The position numbers and the translations under genes are program-made. This document shows positions 41,716 through 50,063 of a DNA stretch of 64,000 bases, in pieces. The stretch lies in NCBI RefSeq assembly GCF_001307275.1, contig NZ_CP012831.1:2232001-2296000 (forward strand), in the 5' to 3' direction. This DNA comes from Pseudomonas fluorescens (GTDB lineage Bacteria; Pseudomonadota; Gammaproteobacteria; Pseudomonadales; Pseudomonadaceae). The notes beneath the pieces are model-generated. The model was not told the DNA's origin and made no database searches. It was given only the letters and a program-made list of their open reading frames with translations. Every line of letters begins with the position of its first letter. Position 1 is the first letter of the stretch.

Positions 41716-42543
41716 TTAAGCGCGAGCCAGCTCCAACAGCTTCCCACGCCACGGCGCTTTGGCCGGCAACGCCAGGAATGACGTATTCAACAGCGACTCC
41801 CGCGGTGGATAACAGAACGGTTCGCCGCTCAAGTCCAACACTTCGCCACCCGCGCCTTCCAGCACACCCTGGGCGGCGGCGGTGTCCCACTGGGAGGTCG
41901 GCGCCAGCCGGGGATAACAATCCGCAGCGCCTTCGGCCACCAGGCAGAACTTCAACGAACTGCCAATGCTGGTCAGTTGCAGCTCGCCCAGGCTCCCGCT
42001 CAAGCCCTCCAGCAGGCGTTCCTGCGCCGGGCTGGTGTGCCGGCGACTGGCGACCACGGTGAACGCTTCGCCCGGCGCCAATACATCACGAACCGCAATA
42101 GGCAAAGGCACACCACCCTTGTCGCCACGCCAGGCACCCAACCCGGCGCCGCCGACGTAAAAGCGTCCATTGGTCGGCATCGACACCACACCGAACACCA
42201 CACGGCCCTGTTCCACCAAGGCGATATTGACGGTGAACTCCTCGCTGCCGGAGATGAATTCCTTGGTGCCATCCAACGGGTCCACCAGCCACCAGCGCTG
42301 CCAGCCGGCACGCACGCCTTGGGCAATATCGGCGTCCTCTTCGGAGAGAATCGGAATATCCGGGGCCAGCGCCGTCAACCCGGCCACGATCACATCATGA
42401 GCCGCCATGTCCGCGGCAGTCACCGGCGACTCGTCGGCCTTGTGGTTGACCTGCACGTTGGCGCGCCAGAACGGCAGGATCGCTTCACCGGCCTGGAGCG
42501 CCAGCTCGACTACGGGAGCCATCAACGGATGAGGGAAAGTCAT
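41716..42543 (-). CDS. cysQ: 3'(2'),5'-bisphosphate nucleotidase
   Basis: The enzyme has 275 residues. It removes the 3' phosphate from PAP (and PAPS), recycling the by-product of sulfate activation. The inositol monophosphatase-fold metal motifs are PILSEEDADI, the DPLDGTKEFI signature (residues 88-97) and QWDTAAAQGVLEGAGG. Length and motif order are normal. Its ATG sits in an ATGA overlap with nudE (42540-42543), a pairing that is conserved in pseudomonads and points to joint nucleotide housekeeping. Confidence 0.95.
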   Translation of the reverse strand: MTFPHPLMAPVVELALQAGEAILPFWRANVQVNHKADESPVTAADMAAHDVIVAGLTALAPDIPILSEEDADIAQGVRAGWQRWWLVDPLDGTKEFISGSEEFTVNIALVEQGRVVFGVVSMPTNGRFYVGGAGLGAWRGDKGGVPLPIAVRDVLAPGEAFTVVASRRHTSPAQERLLEGLSGSLGELQLTSIGSSLKFCLVAEGAADCYPRLAPTSQWDTAAAQGVLEGAGGEVLDLSGEPFCYPPRESLLNTSFLALPAKAPWRGKLLELARA

Positions 42544-43106
42544 GACAGGAACGCTCCACGCTGGGCCAGCAGGTCACGGGCCAGGTACAGCGCCGCCAAG
42601 GCCCGGCCCTCGGTGAATTGCGGGTTCTGCGCCAAGGCCGAGAGCTCACGCAGGTTGACCTTGTCCACCCCCATCGGCTCGGGTTCGTCGCCCTCCAGCC
42701 GTTCTTCATACAGATCGGTGGCCAGCACCACCTGGATCTTCTGGCTCATGTAGCCAGGGGACAGCGACAACTCGGTCAGGTGTTCCAACTGTCGCGCGCC
42801 GAACCCGGCTTCTTCCTTGAGCTCCCGCTCGGCCGCCGCCAACACGTCTTCCCCTGGCTCGATCAAGCCCTTGGGCAGGGACAGTTCGTAGGCATCGGTG
42901 CCACCGCAATACTCTTCCACCAGCACCGCGTGGTCGGCGTCGAGCATCGCCACGATCATCACCGCGCCGTAGCCCGCACCGTTACTCGCCAGACGTTCAT
43001 AGGTACGCTCCACACCGTTGGAAAACCGCAATTTCAGTTCTTCCACACAGAACAGGCGGCTGGTAGCGACGATCCGGCGATCGAGTATGGTGGGTTTCTG
43101 GCGCAT
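42540..43106 (-). CDS. nudE: ADP-compounds (ADP-ribose) Nudix hydrolase
   Basis: The hydrolase has 188 residues. The Nudix box is GLIEPGEDVLAAAERELKEE followed by AGF (residues 80-102), with the E-x2-E-x-G metal ligands in order. The N-terminal DRRIVATSRLFCVEELKLRF and AYELSLPKG fit the NudE subfamily. It cleaves ADP-ribose, NADH and Ap3A. It is transcribed first, with cysQ coupled behind by 4 bp. A divergent HAD phosphatase (yrfG) starts 88 bp away. Confidence 0.93.
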   Translation of the reverse strand: MRQKPTILDRRIVATSRLFCVEELKLRFSNGVERTYERLASNGAGYGAVMIVAMLDADHAVLVEEYCGGTDAYELSLPKGLIEPGEDVLAAAERELKEEAGFGARQLEHLTELSLSPGYMSQKIQVVLATDLYEERLEGDEPEPMGVDKVNLRELSALAQNPQFTEGRALAALYLARDLLAQRGAFLS

Positions 43107-43194
43107 AAACGGCTCCCTGGGCGATAGCGGGCTACTATACCCGGCCTATTCTGATTGTTTGTGTCGGATATCCGATTACCGCTGGAGAAGTTTT

Positions 43195-43857
43195 ATGGCC
43201 TTGCTGCCCTGGCATGAGATCGATACGGTTCTACTGGACATGGACGGCACCCTGCTGGACCTGCATTACGACAACCATTTCTGGCTCGAACACCTGCCCC
43301 AGCGCTACGCCGAACTGCATGGCGTGAGCCGGGCGATGGCCGAGATGGAACTGCAACCCCTGTTCGAGCGCAACGCCGGCCAGTTGCAGTGGTATTGCCT
43401 GGATTTCTGGAGCACTGAACTGAAGTTGCCGGTGCGCGAACTGAAGTTGGAAACCGCCCACCTGATCGCCTTGCGCCCGGACGCCGATACGTTCCTGGCG
43501 GCCATCCAGCGGGCCGGCAAACGCGTGGTAATGATCACCAATGCCCACCGCGATTCGTTGTCCTTGAAGCTGGAACGCATCGAACTGGCCCCCTACTTCG
43601 AACGCTTGATCAGTTCCCACGACTACGGCTTTCCCAAGGAAAACCCGCAATTCTGGGACGCGCTGCAAGCCGACCTGAATTTCGACCCGGCCCGCAGCCT
43701 GTTCATCGACGACACCCTGCCGGTGCTGCGCAGCGCCCGGGATTTCGGCGTGGCGCACCTGTTGGCGGTCAGCGAGCCGGACAGTCGCAAGGGACCGAAG
43801 AATACGGGGGAGTTCGAGGCGTTGGGGGATTATCGGGACTTGATTGCCGGGCTTTGA
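43195..43857 (+). CDS. yrfG: GMP/IMP nucleotidase (HAD family)
   Basis: The protein has 220 residues from ATG 43195, well spaced after GGAGAAG; the frame opens earlier antisense to nudE. HAD motif I is TVLLDMDGTLLDLHYDNHF, motif II VVMITNAHRDSLSLKLER, and motifs III/IV are FPKENPQFW and LFIDDTLPVLRSARDFG. HWLEHLPQRYAELHG fits YrfG, which dephosphorylates GMP and IMP. It is a soluble, single-gene unit next to nudE, so three nucleotide-phosphate hydrolases cluster here. Confidence 0.92.
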   Translation: MALLPWHEIDTVLLDMDGTLLDLHYDNHFWLEHLPQRYAELHGVSRAMAEMELQPLFERNAGQLQWYCLDFWSTELKLPVRELKLETAHLIALRPDADTFLAAIQRAGKRVVMITNAHRDSLSLKLERIELAPYFERLISSHDYGFPKENPQFWDALQADLNFDPARSLFIDDTLPVLRSARDFGVAHLLAVSEPDSRKGPKNTGEFEALGDYRDLIAGL

Positions 43858-43863
43858 ACCGCG

Positions 43864-43952
43864 CCGTCTTCATCGCGAGCAAGCTCGCTCCCACATTGGT
43901 TTCGCGGCGAACCAGGAAACCCTGTGGGAGCGAGCTTGCTCGCGATGAAGAC
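43864..43952. repeat. Inverted REP pair
   Basis: TCATCGCGAGCAAGCTCGCT with CCCACA at the left and TGTGGGAGCGAGCTTGCTCG with CGATGA at the right, tail to tail around 36 bp. It fills the gap between yrfG and the LysM gene. Confidence 0.88.
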
Positions 43953-43968
43953 AACACAGGCCTGCAAG

Positions 43969-44409
43969 TTACTCGGGAATACGCAGCACCTGCCCCGGGT
44001 AGATCTTGTCCGGGTGCGACAGCATCGGCTTGTTGGCCTCGAAGATCTTGTTGTACTTGTTCGCGTCGCCGTATTCGGCCTTGGAGATGGCGCTGAGGGT
44101 GTCGCCCTTCTTCACCGTCACGAAACGCGCCGCCTTGGCCACCGGGCCCGTCACGGTGATCTGGTCGTCGACACTGCCGACGCCGGCGATGTTGCCCACC
44201 GCCAACAGGATCTTTTCCTTCTCTTCCTGGCTCCCGACTTCACCGGTCACGATGACTTTGTCGCCCTCGACGGTCGCCTGCACGTTCGGATTGCCCAGGC
44301 CGACCTTTTCAATGTGCTCTTTCAGTTGTTCGCTGGCATTGGCATTGCCGGGGGTCAGCAGGTCGATCAGCTTTTCACCGGCTTCCTTCACAAAGCTAAA
44401 GATACTCAT
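43969..44409 (-). CDS. BON-LysM protein (Kbp/YgaU-like)
   Basis: The product is 146 residues from ATG 44409 ([18 protein letters not shown]), like E. coli Kbp (149 residues). The BON domain (about 25-90) contains [20 protein letters not shown] and [13 protein letters not shown] LysM domain (about 95-146) contains [20 protein letters not shown] and [14 protein letters not shown]. There is no signal peptide, consistent with the cytosolic potassium-binding Kbp. In E. coli it is induced by osmotic stress. A 200-codon frame from 44571 is a longer but unlikely start. The LysR gene upstream is divergent. Confidence 0.9.
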   Translation of the reverse strand: MSIFSFVKEAGEKLIDLLTPGNANASEQLKEHIEKVGLGNPNVQATVEGDKVIVTGEVGSQEEKEKILLAVGNIAGVGSVDDQITVTGPVAKAARFVTVKKGDTLSAISKAEYGDANKYNKIFEANKPMLSHPDKIYPGQVLRIPE

Positions 44410-44542
44410 GGCACACGCTCCTTGATTTAAATGTCCAGACGCAAAGACTAGACCAGGCGAGACGAACCCGGTTCCCAGCCGACCAATGACCCCGCCACGC
44501 GCAAGCGCTAGAATCCGGATCTTCCCGCGCCCTGGAGCGAAG

Positions 44543-45430
44543 ATGGACATCAAGCAGCTGAAATTTCTCATCGCGCTGGACGAAACCCGTCACTTCGGCC
44601 AGGCCGCCGCACGCTGCCATATCACCCAGCCGACCCTGTCGATGCGCCTGCGCAGCCTTGAAGAAGAACTCGACCTGCCGCTGGTCAACCGCGGCCAGCG
44701 CTTTGAAGGTTTCACCGCGCCAGGAGAACGGGTGCTGGCCTGGGCGCGCACGGTGCTGGCGGCCTATGACGGGCTGCAGGCCGAAGCGGCGGCTTGTCGG
44801 GGCAACCTGGTGGGTACGCTGCGCCTGGGCGTGGTGCCGTTGTCGGACTTCGACCCGCTGGCGATGATGCAGCGCTTGCACACCGAGCACCCCAGCCTGC
44901 GTTTCGAATTGTCGTCCCTGAGCTCCGAACGCATCCTCGAACAGTTGGCGAACAACCGCATCGACCTGGGCGTTTCCTACCTGGAACGCCTGGACAACGA
45001 ACGTTTCGAGGCCCTGCCCTTCAGCCCCACCCGCATGGGCTTGCTTTACGACCAGCGTTATTTCTTTTTCGGTGAACAACCGCTGAGTTGGGAAGCCTTG
45101 ATCGAACTGCCCCTGGGCATGCTCACCAGCGGCATGCATTTTCGTCAGTCCATCGACCACAACTTTCACAGCCGGGGCCTGACCCCACAACCGCTGTTGC
45201 AAACCGACGCGGTGCACCAATTGTTACAAGCTGTGCACGGCGGGCTGTGTTGCGCGGTGATGCCCCTGGACAGCGGCCTGGACGTCCTGACCGAGGACTT
45301 GCGCATCCAACCCATTGAAAACGCCCAGACGCTAGTCCCGCTGGGCCTGATCATGCGGCGCGGTGCCCCCCGCTCGGCGTTGGCAGAGGCCTGTTTTGCC
45401 CTCTACCAGAAATCAGCGACGACTTCTTGA
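44543..45430 (+). CDS. LysR-family regulator
   Basis: The regulator has 295 residues from ATG 44543 with the typical start [20 protein letters not shown] and [23 protein letters not shown]. The effector domain has [40 protein letters not shown] and a [16 protein letters not shown] segment resembling CynR/YnfL-type regulators. It is followed on the same strand by fdhD and the formate-dehydrogenase-like gene (gap 87 bp), and probably controls them or the LysM gene it is divergent from. Confidence 0.9.
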   Translation: MDIKQLKFLIALDETRHFGQAAARCHITQPTLSMRLRSLEEELDLPLVNRGQRFEGFTAPGERVLAWARTVLAAYDGLQAEAAACRGNLVGTLRLGVVPLSDFDPLAMMQRLHTEHPSLRFELSSLSSERILEQLANNRIDLGVSYLERLDNERFEALPFSPTRMGLLYDQRYFFFGEQPLSWEALIELPLGMLTSGMHFRQSIDHNFHSRGLTPQPLLQTDAVHQLLQAVHGGLCCAVMPLDSGLDVLTEDLRIQPIENAQTLVPLGLIMRRGAPRSALAEACFALYQKSATTS

Positions 45431-45517
45431 TCGACGTCATCTATTGGAAGATCAGTAATAGCGATTAGACGTGGCAGATTGCCGCATTTAGTCTTAACAC
45501 TATTCCTACTTTCAGTG

Positions 45518-46363
45518 ATGCCCATGAACGACAAGCCTCCGGTCAGTCCAGCGCCAGCGGTGGAAACATCCACGCCGGTCGCCAGCCAGAGCTATCGCTA
45601 CTGCAATCTGGACCACTCTCAATCGGACAGCACCGCGCTGGCCGAGGAAGTGGCGCTGGCGATTGCCTATAACGGCATCAGCCAGGCAGTCATGCTGGTC
45701 ACCCCCACCGACCTGGAAGACTTCATCGTCGGTTTCAGCCTCGGCAGCGGCATCATCGAAGATTCATCGGACATCTATGACCTGCAACTGAGCGGCACGG
45801 GTGCCGCGCACTATGCCCAGGTGACCATCGCCAACCGCGCCTTCTGGAACCTCAAGCAGCAACGCCGGCAGCTGGCGGGCACCAGTGGCTGCGGATTGTG
45901 CGGCGTGGAAGCGGTGGAACAGGCCTTGCCAAACCTCAAGGTGCTGCCCGGCGCCCCCCTGCCCGCGGCGCAATGGCTCGATGGCCTGCGTGACCGTATC
46001 AGCCAGTTCCAGCCCCTGGGCCAACATTGCGGCGCGGTCCATGCGGCGTTGTTCATGAACGCCCGGGGTGAATTGCTGCTGGGCCGCGAAGACATTGGCC
46101 GGCACAACGCCCTCGACAAGCTGATCGGCGCATTGATCCGGCAACAGATTCCGGTGGCCGGTGGCATGGCGATCGTCACCAGCCGTTGCAGCCTCGAACT
46201 GATCCAGAAAGTACTGCGCGCCGGCATCCAGACCCTGGTCAGCCTGTCGTCGCCCACGGGCCTCGCCGTGCAGTGGGCCCGCCAACACAATCTCAACCTC
46301 ATCCACCTGCCGCAAAAAAGTGCGCCGCGGGTCTACAGCCCTGCGATGGAGAAACAAGCGTGA
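45518..46363 (+). CDS. fdhD: Formate dehydrogenase accessory sulfurtransferase
   Basis: The product is 281 residues from ATG 45518 (45524 is also possible; the frame opens at 45479). FdhD transfers sulfur from IscS to the molybdenum cofactor of formate dehydrogenases. The conserved parts are EEVALAIAYNGISQAVMLVT, VGFSLGSGII, TSGCGLCGVEA with the two functional Cys, HAALFMNARGELLLGREDIG, RHNALDKLIGAL and SRCSLELIQKVLRAGI. It overlaps the downstream oxidoreductase in GTGA, which makes the pairing of sulfuration factor and target enzyme clear. Confidence 0.94.
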   Translation: MPMNDKPPVSPAPAVETSTPVASQSYRYCNLDHSQSDSTALAEEVALAIAYNGISQAVMLVTPTDLEDFIVGFSLGSGIIEDSSDIYDLQLSGTGAAHYAQVTIANRAFWNLKQQRRQLAGTSGCGLCGVEAVEQALPNLKVLPGAPLPAAQWLDGLRDRISQFQPLGQHCGAVHAALFMNARGELLLGREDIGRHNALDKLIGALIRQQIPVAGGMAIVTSRCSLELIQKVLRAGIQTLVSLSSPTGLAVQWARQHNLNLIHLPQKSAPRVYSPAMEKQA

Positions 46364-48708
46364 GCAATCATCAACAAGCCGACCAGAAACCCGTACCGCG
46401 CTACAAGCCCTACAAGGGCCCGGCCGGTGGTTGGGGTGCGCTGATCAGTGTCGCTCAGGCCTGGTTGACCAGCGACAACGCGCTGAAAAATATCCGCATG
46501 ATGCTCAAGACCAACCAGAATGGCGGTTTTGACTGCCCTGGCTGCGCCTGGGGCGACTCTCCCGAAAGCGGTATGGTCAAGTTCTGCGAGAACGGCGCCA
46601 AGGCCGTGAACTGGGAAGCCACCAAGCGCCGCGTCGACGGTGCATTTTTCGCCAAGCACAGCGTGACCTCGCTGCTGGAGCAGAGCGACTACTGGCTCGA
46701 GTACCAGGGTCGCCTGACCGAGCCAATGCGCTACGACGCCGAAACCGACCGCTACAAGCCCATCAGTTGGGAAGCGGCGTTCGCCCTGATCGGCAAGCAC
46801 CTGCAAGGGCTATCCAGCCCCAACCAGGCCGAGTTCTATACGTCGGGCCGGGCCAGCAACGAAGCGGCCTACCTGTATCAACTGTTCGTGCGCGCCTACG
46901 GCACCAACAACTTCCCCGACTGCTCGAACATGTGCCACGAAGCCAGCGGCGTAGCGCTGGCCCAGAGCGTGGGCGTGGGCAAGGGCACGGTGACGTTCAA
47001 TGACTTCGAGCACGCCGACGCGATTTTCGTCTGGGGCCAGAACCCTGGCACCAATCACCCACGGATGCTCGAACCACTGCGCGAGGCGGTGAAACGTGGT
47101 GCCCAGGTGGTGTGCATCAACCCGCTCAAGGAGCGGGGCCTGGAGCGCTTCCAGCACCCGCAGAGCCCGATCGAAATGCTCACCAACGGCAACAAGCCGA
47201 CCAACACCGCGTATTTCCGCCCGGCCCTGGGTGGCGACATGGCGATCTTGCGCGGCATGGCCAAGTTCCTGCTGCAATGGGAGCGTGAGGCGCAGAACAG
47301 TGGCGCGGCGGCGGTGTTCGACCATGCGTTCCTCAATGAACACAGCACCAACGTGCTGGATTACCTGGCGGCGGTCGACGATACGCCGTGGGAACAGATC
47401 GTCGAGCAGTCGGGCTTGACCCTGGTCGAAATCGAGCAGGCGGCGCGCATGTACGCCACCAGCGAGAACGTGGTCATGTGCTGGGCGATGGGCATCACCC
47501 AGCACCGTCACTCGGTGGCGACCATCCAGGAAATCGCCAACGTGATGATGTTGCGCGGCAACATTGGCCGGCCAGGCGCAGGCTTGTGCCCGGTCCGCGG
47601 CCACAGCAACGTGCAGGGCGACCGGACCATGGGCATCAACGAGCGTCCGCCGGTGGCATTCCTCGACGCCCTGGAGCGGCGCTTCCAGTTCAAGGTACCG
47701 CGGGAAAACGGCCACAACGTGGTCGAGGCGATCCACGCCATGGCCGACGGCCAGGCGAAGGTGTTCATCGCCCTGGGCGGCAACTTCGCCCAAGCCACGC
47801 CGGACAGCCATCGGACCTTCCAGGCCCTGGCCAATTGCGAGCTGACGGTGCAGATCAGCACCAAGCTCAACCGCAGCCACCTGGCTCACGGCAAGGACGC
47901 GTTGATCCTGCCGTGCCTGGGCCGCACCGACATCGATTTGCAGACCGAAGGCGCGCAAGCGGTGACCGTGGAAGACTCCTTCAGCATGGTGCATGCCTCA
48001 TTCGGCCAGTTGCAGCCGCTGTCGAACCAGATGCGCTCCGAACCGTGGATCATCGCCGGCATTGCCGCCGCCACGCTGGGTAGCCGTCCGGTGGACTGGA
48101 ATTGGCTGGTGGCCGACTACAGCCGCATCCGCGACCTGATCGCCGATACCATACCCGGCTTCAAGGACTTCAACGAAAAGCTGAAAAACCCTGGTGGATT
48201 CTATCTGGGCAACAGCGCTGGTGCGCGTCGCTGGAACACCCCGTCGGGCCGCGCCAACTTCAAGCCCAACCGGTTGCCGAGCGACCTGGTGCATGAACGT
48301 ACCCGCGCCACCGGCCAGTTGCCCGACCTGATCATGCAGTCCATGCGCTCCCACGATCAGTACAACACCACCATCTATGGCCTCGATGACCGCTATCGCG
48401 GCGTCAAGGGCCAGCGTGACGTGCTGTTCGCCAACGAAGCGGACATCATTCGCCTGGGCTTCAAGCCAGGGCAGAAAGCCGACATCGTCTCGCTCTGGGA
48501 TGACGGTCGCGAACGTCGGGTCAAGGGTTTTACCCTGCTGGCGTTCGACATTCCGGCCGGGCAGGCTGCGGCCTACTACCCTGAAGTGAACCCGCTGGTG
48601 CCGCTGGAAAGCACGGGCGACGGCAGCCACACGCCGACGTCGAAATTCGTCGCGATCCGCCTGGAAGCGGCGAGCGAGAATGGACTGATCCTGGCCAAGT
48701 CGGCCTGA
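46360..48708 (+). CDS. Molybdopterin oxidoreductase, formate dehydrogenase alpha-like (YdeP/FdhF type)
   Basis: The enzyme has 782 residues from a GTG at 46360 coupled to fdhD. It has Cys59, Cys62 and Cys76 in DCPGCAWGD...FCENGAKAV near an iron-sulfur region, then YTSGRASNEAAYLYQLFVRA, FPDCSNMCHEASGVALAQSV and WGQNPGTNHPRML, and a C-terminal molybdopterin dinucleotide domain (DQYNTTIYGLDDRYRGVKG). It resembles YdeP and the cytosolic FdhF-like proteins that lack a selenocysteine. No electron-transfer subunit follows. Formate is only the family-based guess; acid-stress roles are reported for YdeP. Confidence 0.87.
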   Translation: MSNHQQADQKPVPRYKPYKGPAGGWGALISVAQAWLTSDNALKNIRMMLKTNQNGGFDCPGCAWGDSPESGMVKFCENGAKAVNWEATKRRVDGAFFAKHSVTSLLEQSDYWLEYQGRLTEPMRYDAETDRYKPISWEAAFALIGKHLQGLSSPNQAEFYTSGRASNEAAYLYQLFVRAYGTNNFPDCSNMCHEASGVALAQSVGVGKGTVTFNDFEHADAIFVWGQNPGTNHPRMLEPLREAVKRGAQVVCINPLKERGLERFQHPQSPIEMLTNGNKPTNTAYFRPALGGDMAILRGMAKFLLQWEREAQNSGAAAVFDHAFLNEHSTNVLDYLAAVDDTPWEQIVEQSGLTLVEIEQAARMYATSENVVMCWAMGITQHRHSVATIQEIANVMMLRGNIGRPGAGLCPVRGHSNVQGDRTMGINERPPVAFLDALERRFQFKVPRENGHNVVEAIHAMADGQAKVFIALGGNFAQATPDSHRTFQALANCELTVQISTKLNRSHLAHGKDALILPCLGRTDIDLQTEGAQAVTVEDSFSMVHASFGQLQPLSNQMRSEPWIIAGIAAATLGSRPVDWNWLVADYSRIRDLIADTIPGFKDFNEKLKNPGGFYLGNSAGARRWNTPSGRANFKPNRLPSDLVHERTRATGQLPDLIMQSMRSHDQYNTTIYGLDDRYRGVKGQRDVLFANEADIIRLGFKPGQKADIVSLWDDGRERRVKGFTLLAFDIPAGQAAAYYPEVNPLVPLESTGDGSHTPTSKFVAIRLEAASENGLILAKSA

Positions 48709-48736
48709 CACAGTTCATTGGCGAGGCGATTGGATT

Positions 48737-48818
48737 GTGTGGGAGCAAGGCTTGCCCGCGATGCGGTCTTACAGGAATAGGGACGCTGTGTCGCGAGCAA
48801 GCTTTGCTCCCACACAGC
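48737..48818. repeat. Inverted REP pair
   Basis: TGTGGGAGCAAGGCTTGCCC with GCGATGCGG, then CGCGAGCAAGCTTTGCTCCC with ACAC, about 30 bp apart. It lies downstream of the oxidoreductase gene. Confidence 0.85.
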
Positions 48819-48849
48819 TCGCTCCCATGATCGTACTTTTCGAGCGCCC

Positions 48850-48990
48850 ACAAAAAAGGCCGTTTTCCCTAGAAAACGGCCTGTCCGAAGTAGCTAAAGA
48901 CCGGCCAATTCGCGTTAAGTTCCGACCGTAAAACAATAACTTAGAGAATTGTGCACAAGTCGTGTTACTCGTCGGATTTCGATTGTAAGC
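48850..48990 (-). ncRNA. Candidate minus-strand small RNA with terminator at 48850-48882
   Basis: On the minus strand AGGCCGTTTTC and GAAAACGGCCT form a strong hairpin followed by TTTTTTG, i.e. a textbook terminator pointing left. No minus-strand gene precedes it: the upstream gene at 49040 runs right. The transcript would therefore be a short RNA of 100 to 150 nt beginning around 48960-49000, where TACAAT at about 48984-48989 (minus strand) could be a -10. No family is recognised. Confidence 0.4.
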
Positions 48991-49039
48991 AAGCGAAGCG
49001 AGCCTCAGGATCGCGCCGTCATCCCTTTGAGGCTCCTCT

Positions 49040-49519
49040 ATGAAGTTCTCCTCCATTCTCTTGTTGTCCCTTAGCCTGGCCAGTGGCATCGCTAGCGCCG
49101 GTGGTACTGCCGAAGCAGGTGTGGGCGGCGCATTGGGCGGGGTTTTGGGTTCGGTCGTCGGCCAGTCCCTGGGCGGCAACACCGGTTCCACTATCGGCGC
49201 GGCGCTGGGCGGTGCGGGCGGCAGTGCGGTCGGCGCAGATAAACACAGCCGTGGCGAAGCGGCGATCGGCGGCGCGCTGGGCGCGGCCGGCGGTAACGTG
49301 GTCGGCCGTAGCGTCGGTGGCAGCACCGGCAGCCTGATCGGTGCGGCGGCGGGCGGTGGCGCGGGTGGCGCCCTGGGTAACTACATGGGCAAGGACGATG
49401 ACGATGACCGTCGTTATGACGATCGCCGTGGTGATCGCCGCTACTACCGTGACGGCCATCCAGGTCGCGGCCATGCCTACGGGCACCGCAAAAAACATCA
49501 TCGTCACTACCGCGACTAA
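49040..49519 (+). CDS. Glycine-zipper envelope protein
   Basis: The product has 159 residues. Signal peptide MKFSSILLLSLSLASGIASA leads into repeated glycine-zipper segments (GVGGALGGVLGSVVGQSLGG, GSTIGAALGGAGGSAVGADK, GALGAAGGNVVGRSVGGSTG). The tail is acidic, then arginine- and histidine-rich (KDDDDDRRYDDRRGDRRYYR, then HRKKHHRHYRD). Such proteins associate with or oligomerise in membranes. No substrate or partner is evident. It ends with a strong terminator at 49546-49596. Confidence 0.8.
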   Translation: MKFSSILLLSLSLASGIASAGGTAEAGVGGALGGVLGSVVGQSLGGNTGSTIGAALGGAGGSAVGADKHSRGEAAIGGALGAAGGNVVGRSVGGSTGSLIGAAAGGGAGGALGNYMGKDDDDDRRYDDRRGDRRYYRDGHPGRGHAYGHRKKHHRHYRD

Positions 49520-49545
49520 CGGCTGATCGATACCAGCCGTTGAAG

Positions 49546-49596
49546 ATCGCAGCCTCCGACAGCGCCCAGCGCTGACAGGAGGCTGCGATTTTTTGT
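49546..49596 (+). terminator. Terminator of the glycine-zipper gene
   Basis: ATCGCAGCCTCC and GGAGGCTGCGAT pair around 20 bases and are followed by TTTTTTG. It also sits directly beside the thioesterase stop on the other strand, so it may serve both. Confidence 0.85.
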
Positions 49597-49597
49597 T

Positions 49598-50017
49598 TCA
49601 GACCACCAACCGCTCCAACGCCCCACGTAGACGATCCGCAATTGCCACCGGCCGATTCGACGCCCGATCCACGAATACGTGAACAAAACGCCCCGCCGCA
49701 CAAGCCTCCTCCTCGCCCGCCTTGAACACCGCCAGCTCATACTGCACCGAACTGCTGCCCAACTTGCCAACCCGCAGGCCGATTTCAATCCGGTCTGGAA
49801 AGGCGATCGAGGCGAAGTAGTCGCAGGCCGAACTCACCACGAACCCCACCACGTCTCCGTCATGGATATCCAGGCCGCCGACTTCGATCAGGTAGGTATT
49901 CACAGCGGTATCGAAAAAGCTGTAGTAGGTGACGTTGTTGACGTGACCGTACGCATCGTTGTCGTGCCAGCGCGTGGTGATGGGCTGCAAGTGTGGGTAT
50001 TCGTTGCGTTGGGGCAT
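49598..50017 (-). CDS. 4-hydroxybenzoyl-CoA-type acyl-CoA thioesterase
   Basis: The product is 139 residues from ATG 50017; the frame is open to 50107 but the family begins at MPQRNEYPHLQPITTRWHDN. The hot-dog active-site block is RWHDNDAYGHVNNVTYYSFF, with the catalytic Asp and the His-Val-Asn typical of 4HBT/YbgC enzymes. It follows a 3-hydroxyacyl-CoA dehydrogenase with a 46 bp gap and probably releases the acid or CoA from the product of the dehydrogenase. Confidence 0.87.
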   Translation of the reverse strand: MPQRNEYPHLQPITTRWHDNDAYGHVNNVTYYSFFDTAVNTYLIEVGGLDIHDGDVVGFVVSSACDYFASIAFPDRIEIGLRVGKLGSSSVQYELAVFKAGEEEACAAGRFVHVFVDRASNRPVAIADRLRGALERLVV

Positions 50018-50063
50018 CAGCTGTCCTTTACGGTTGTTCAATGGTCTTGACGTGGCACGGGGC

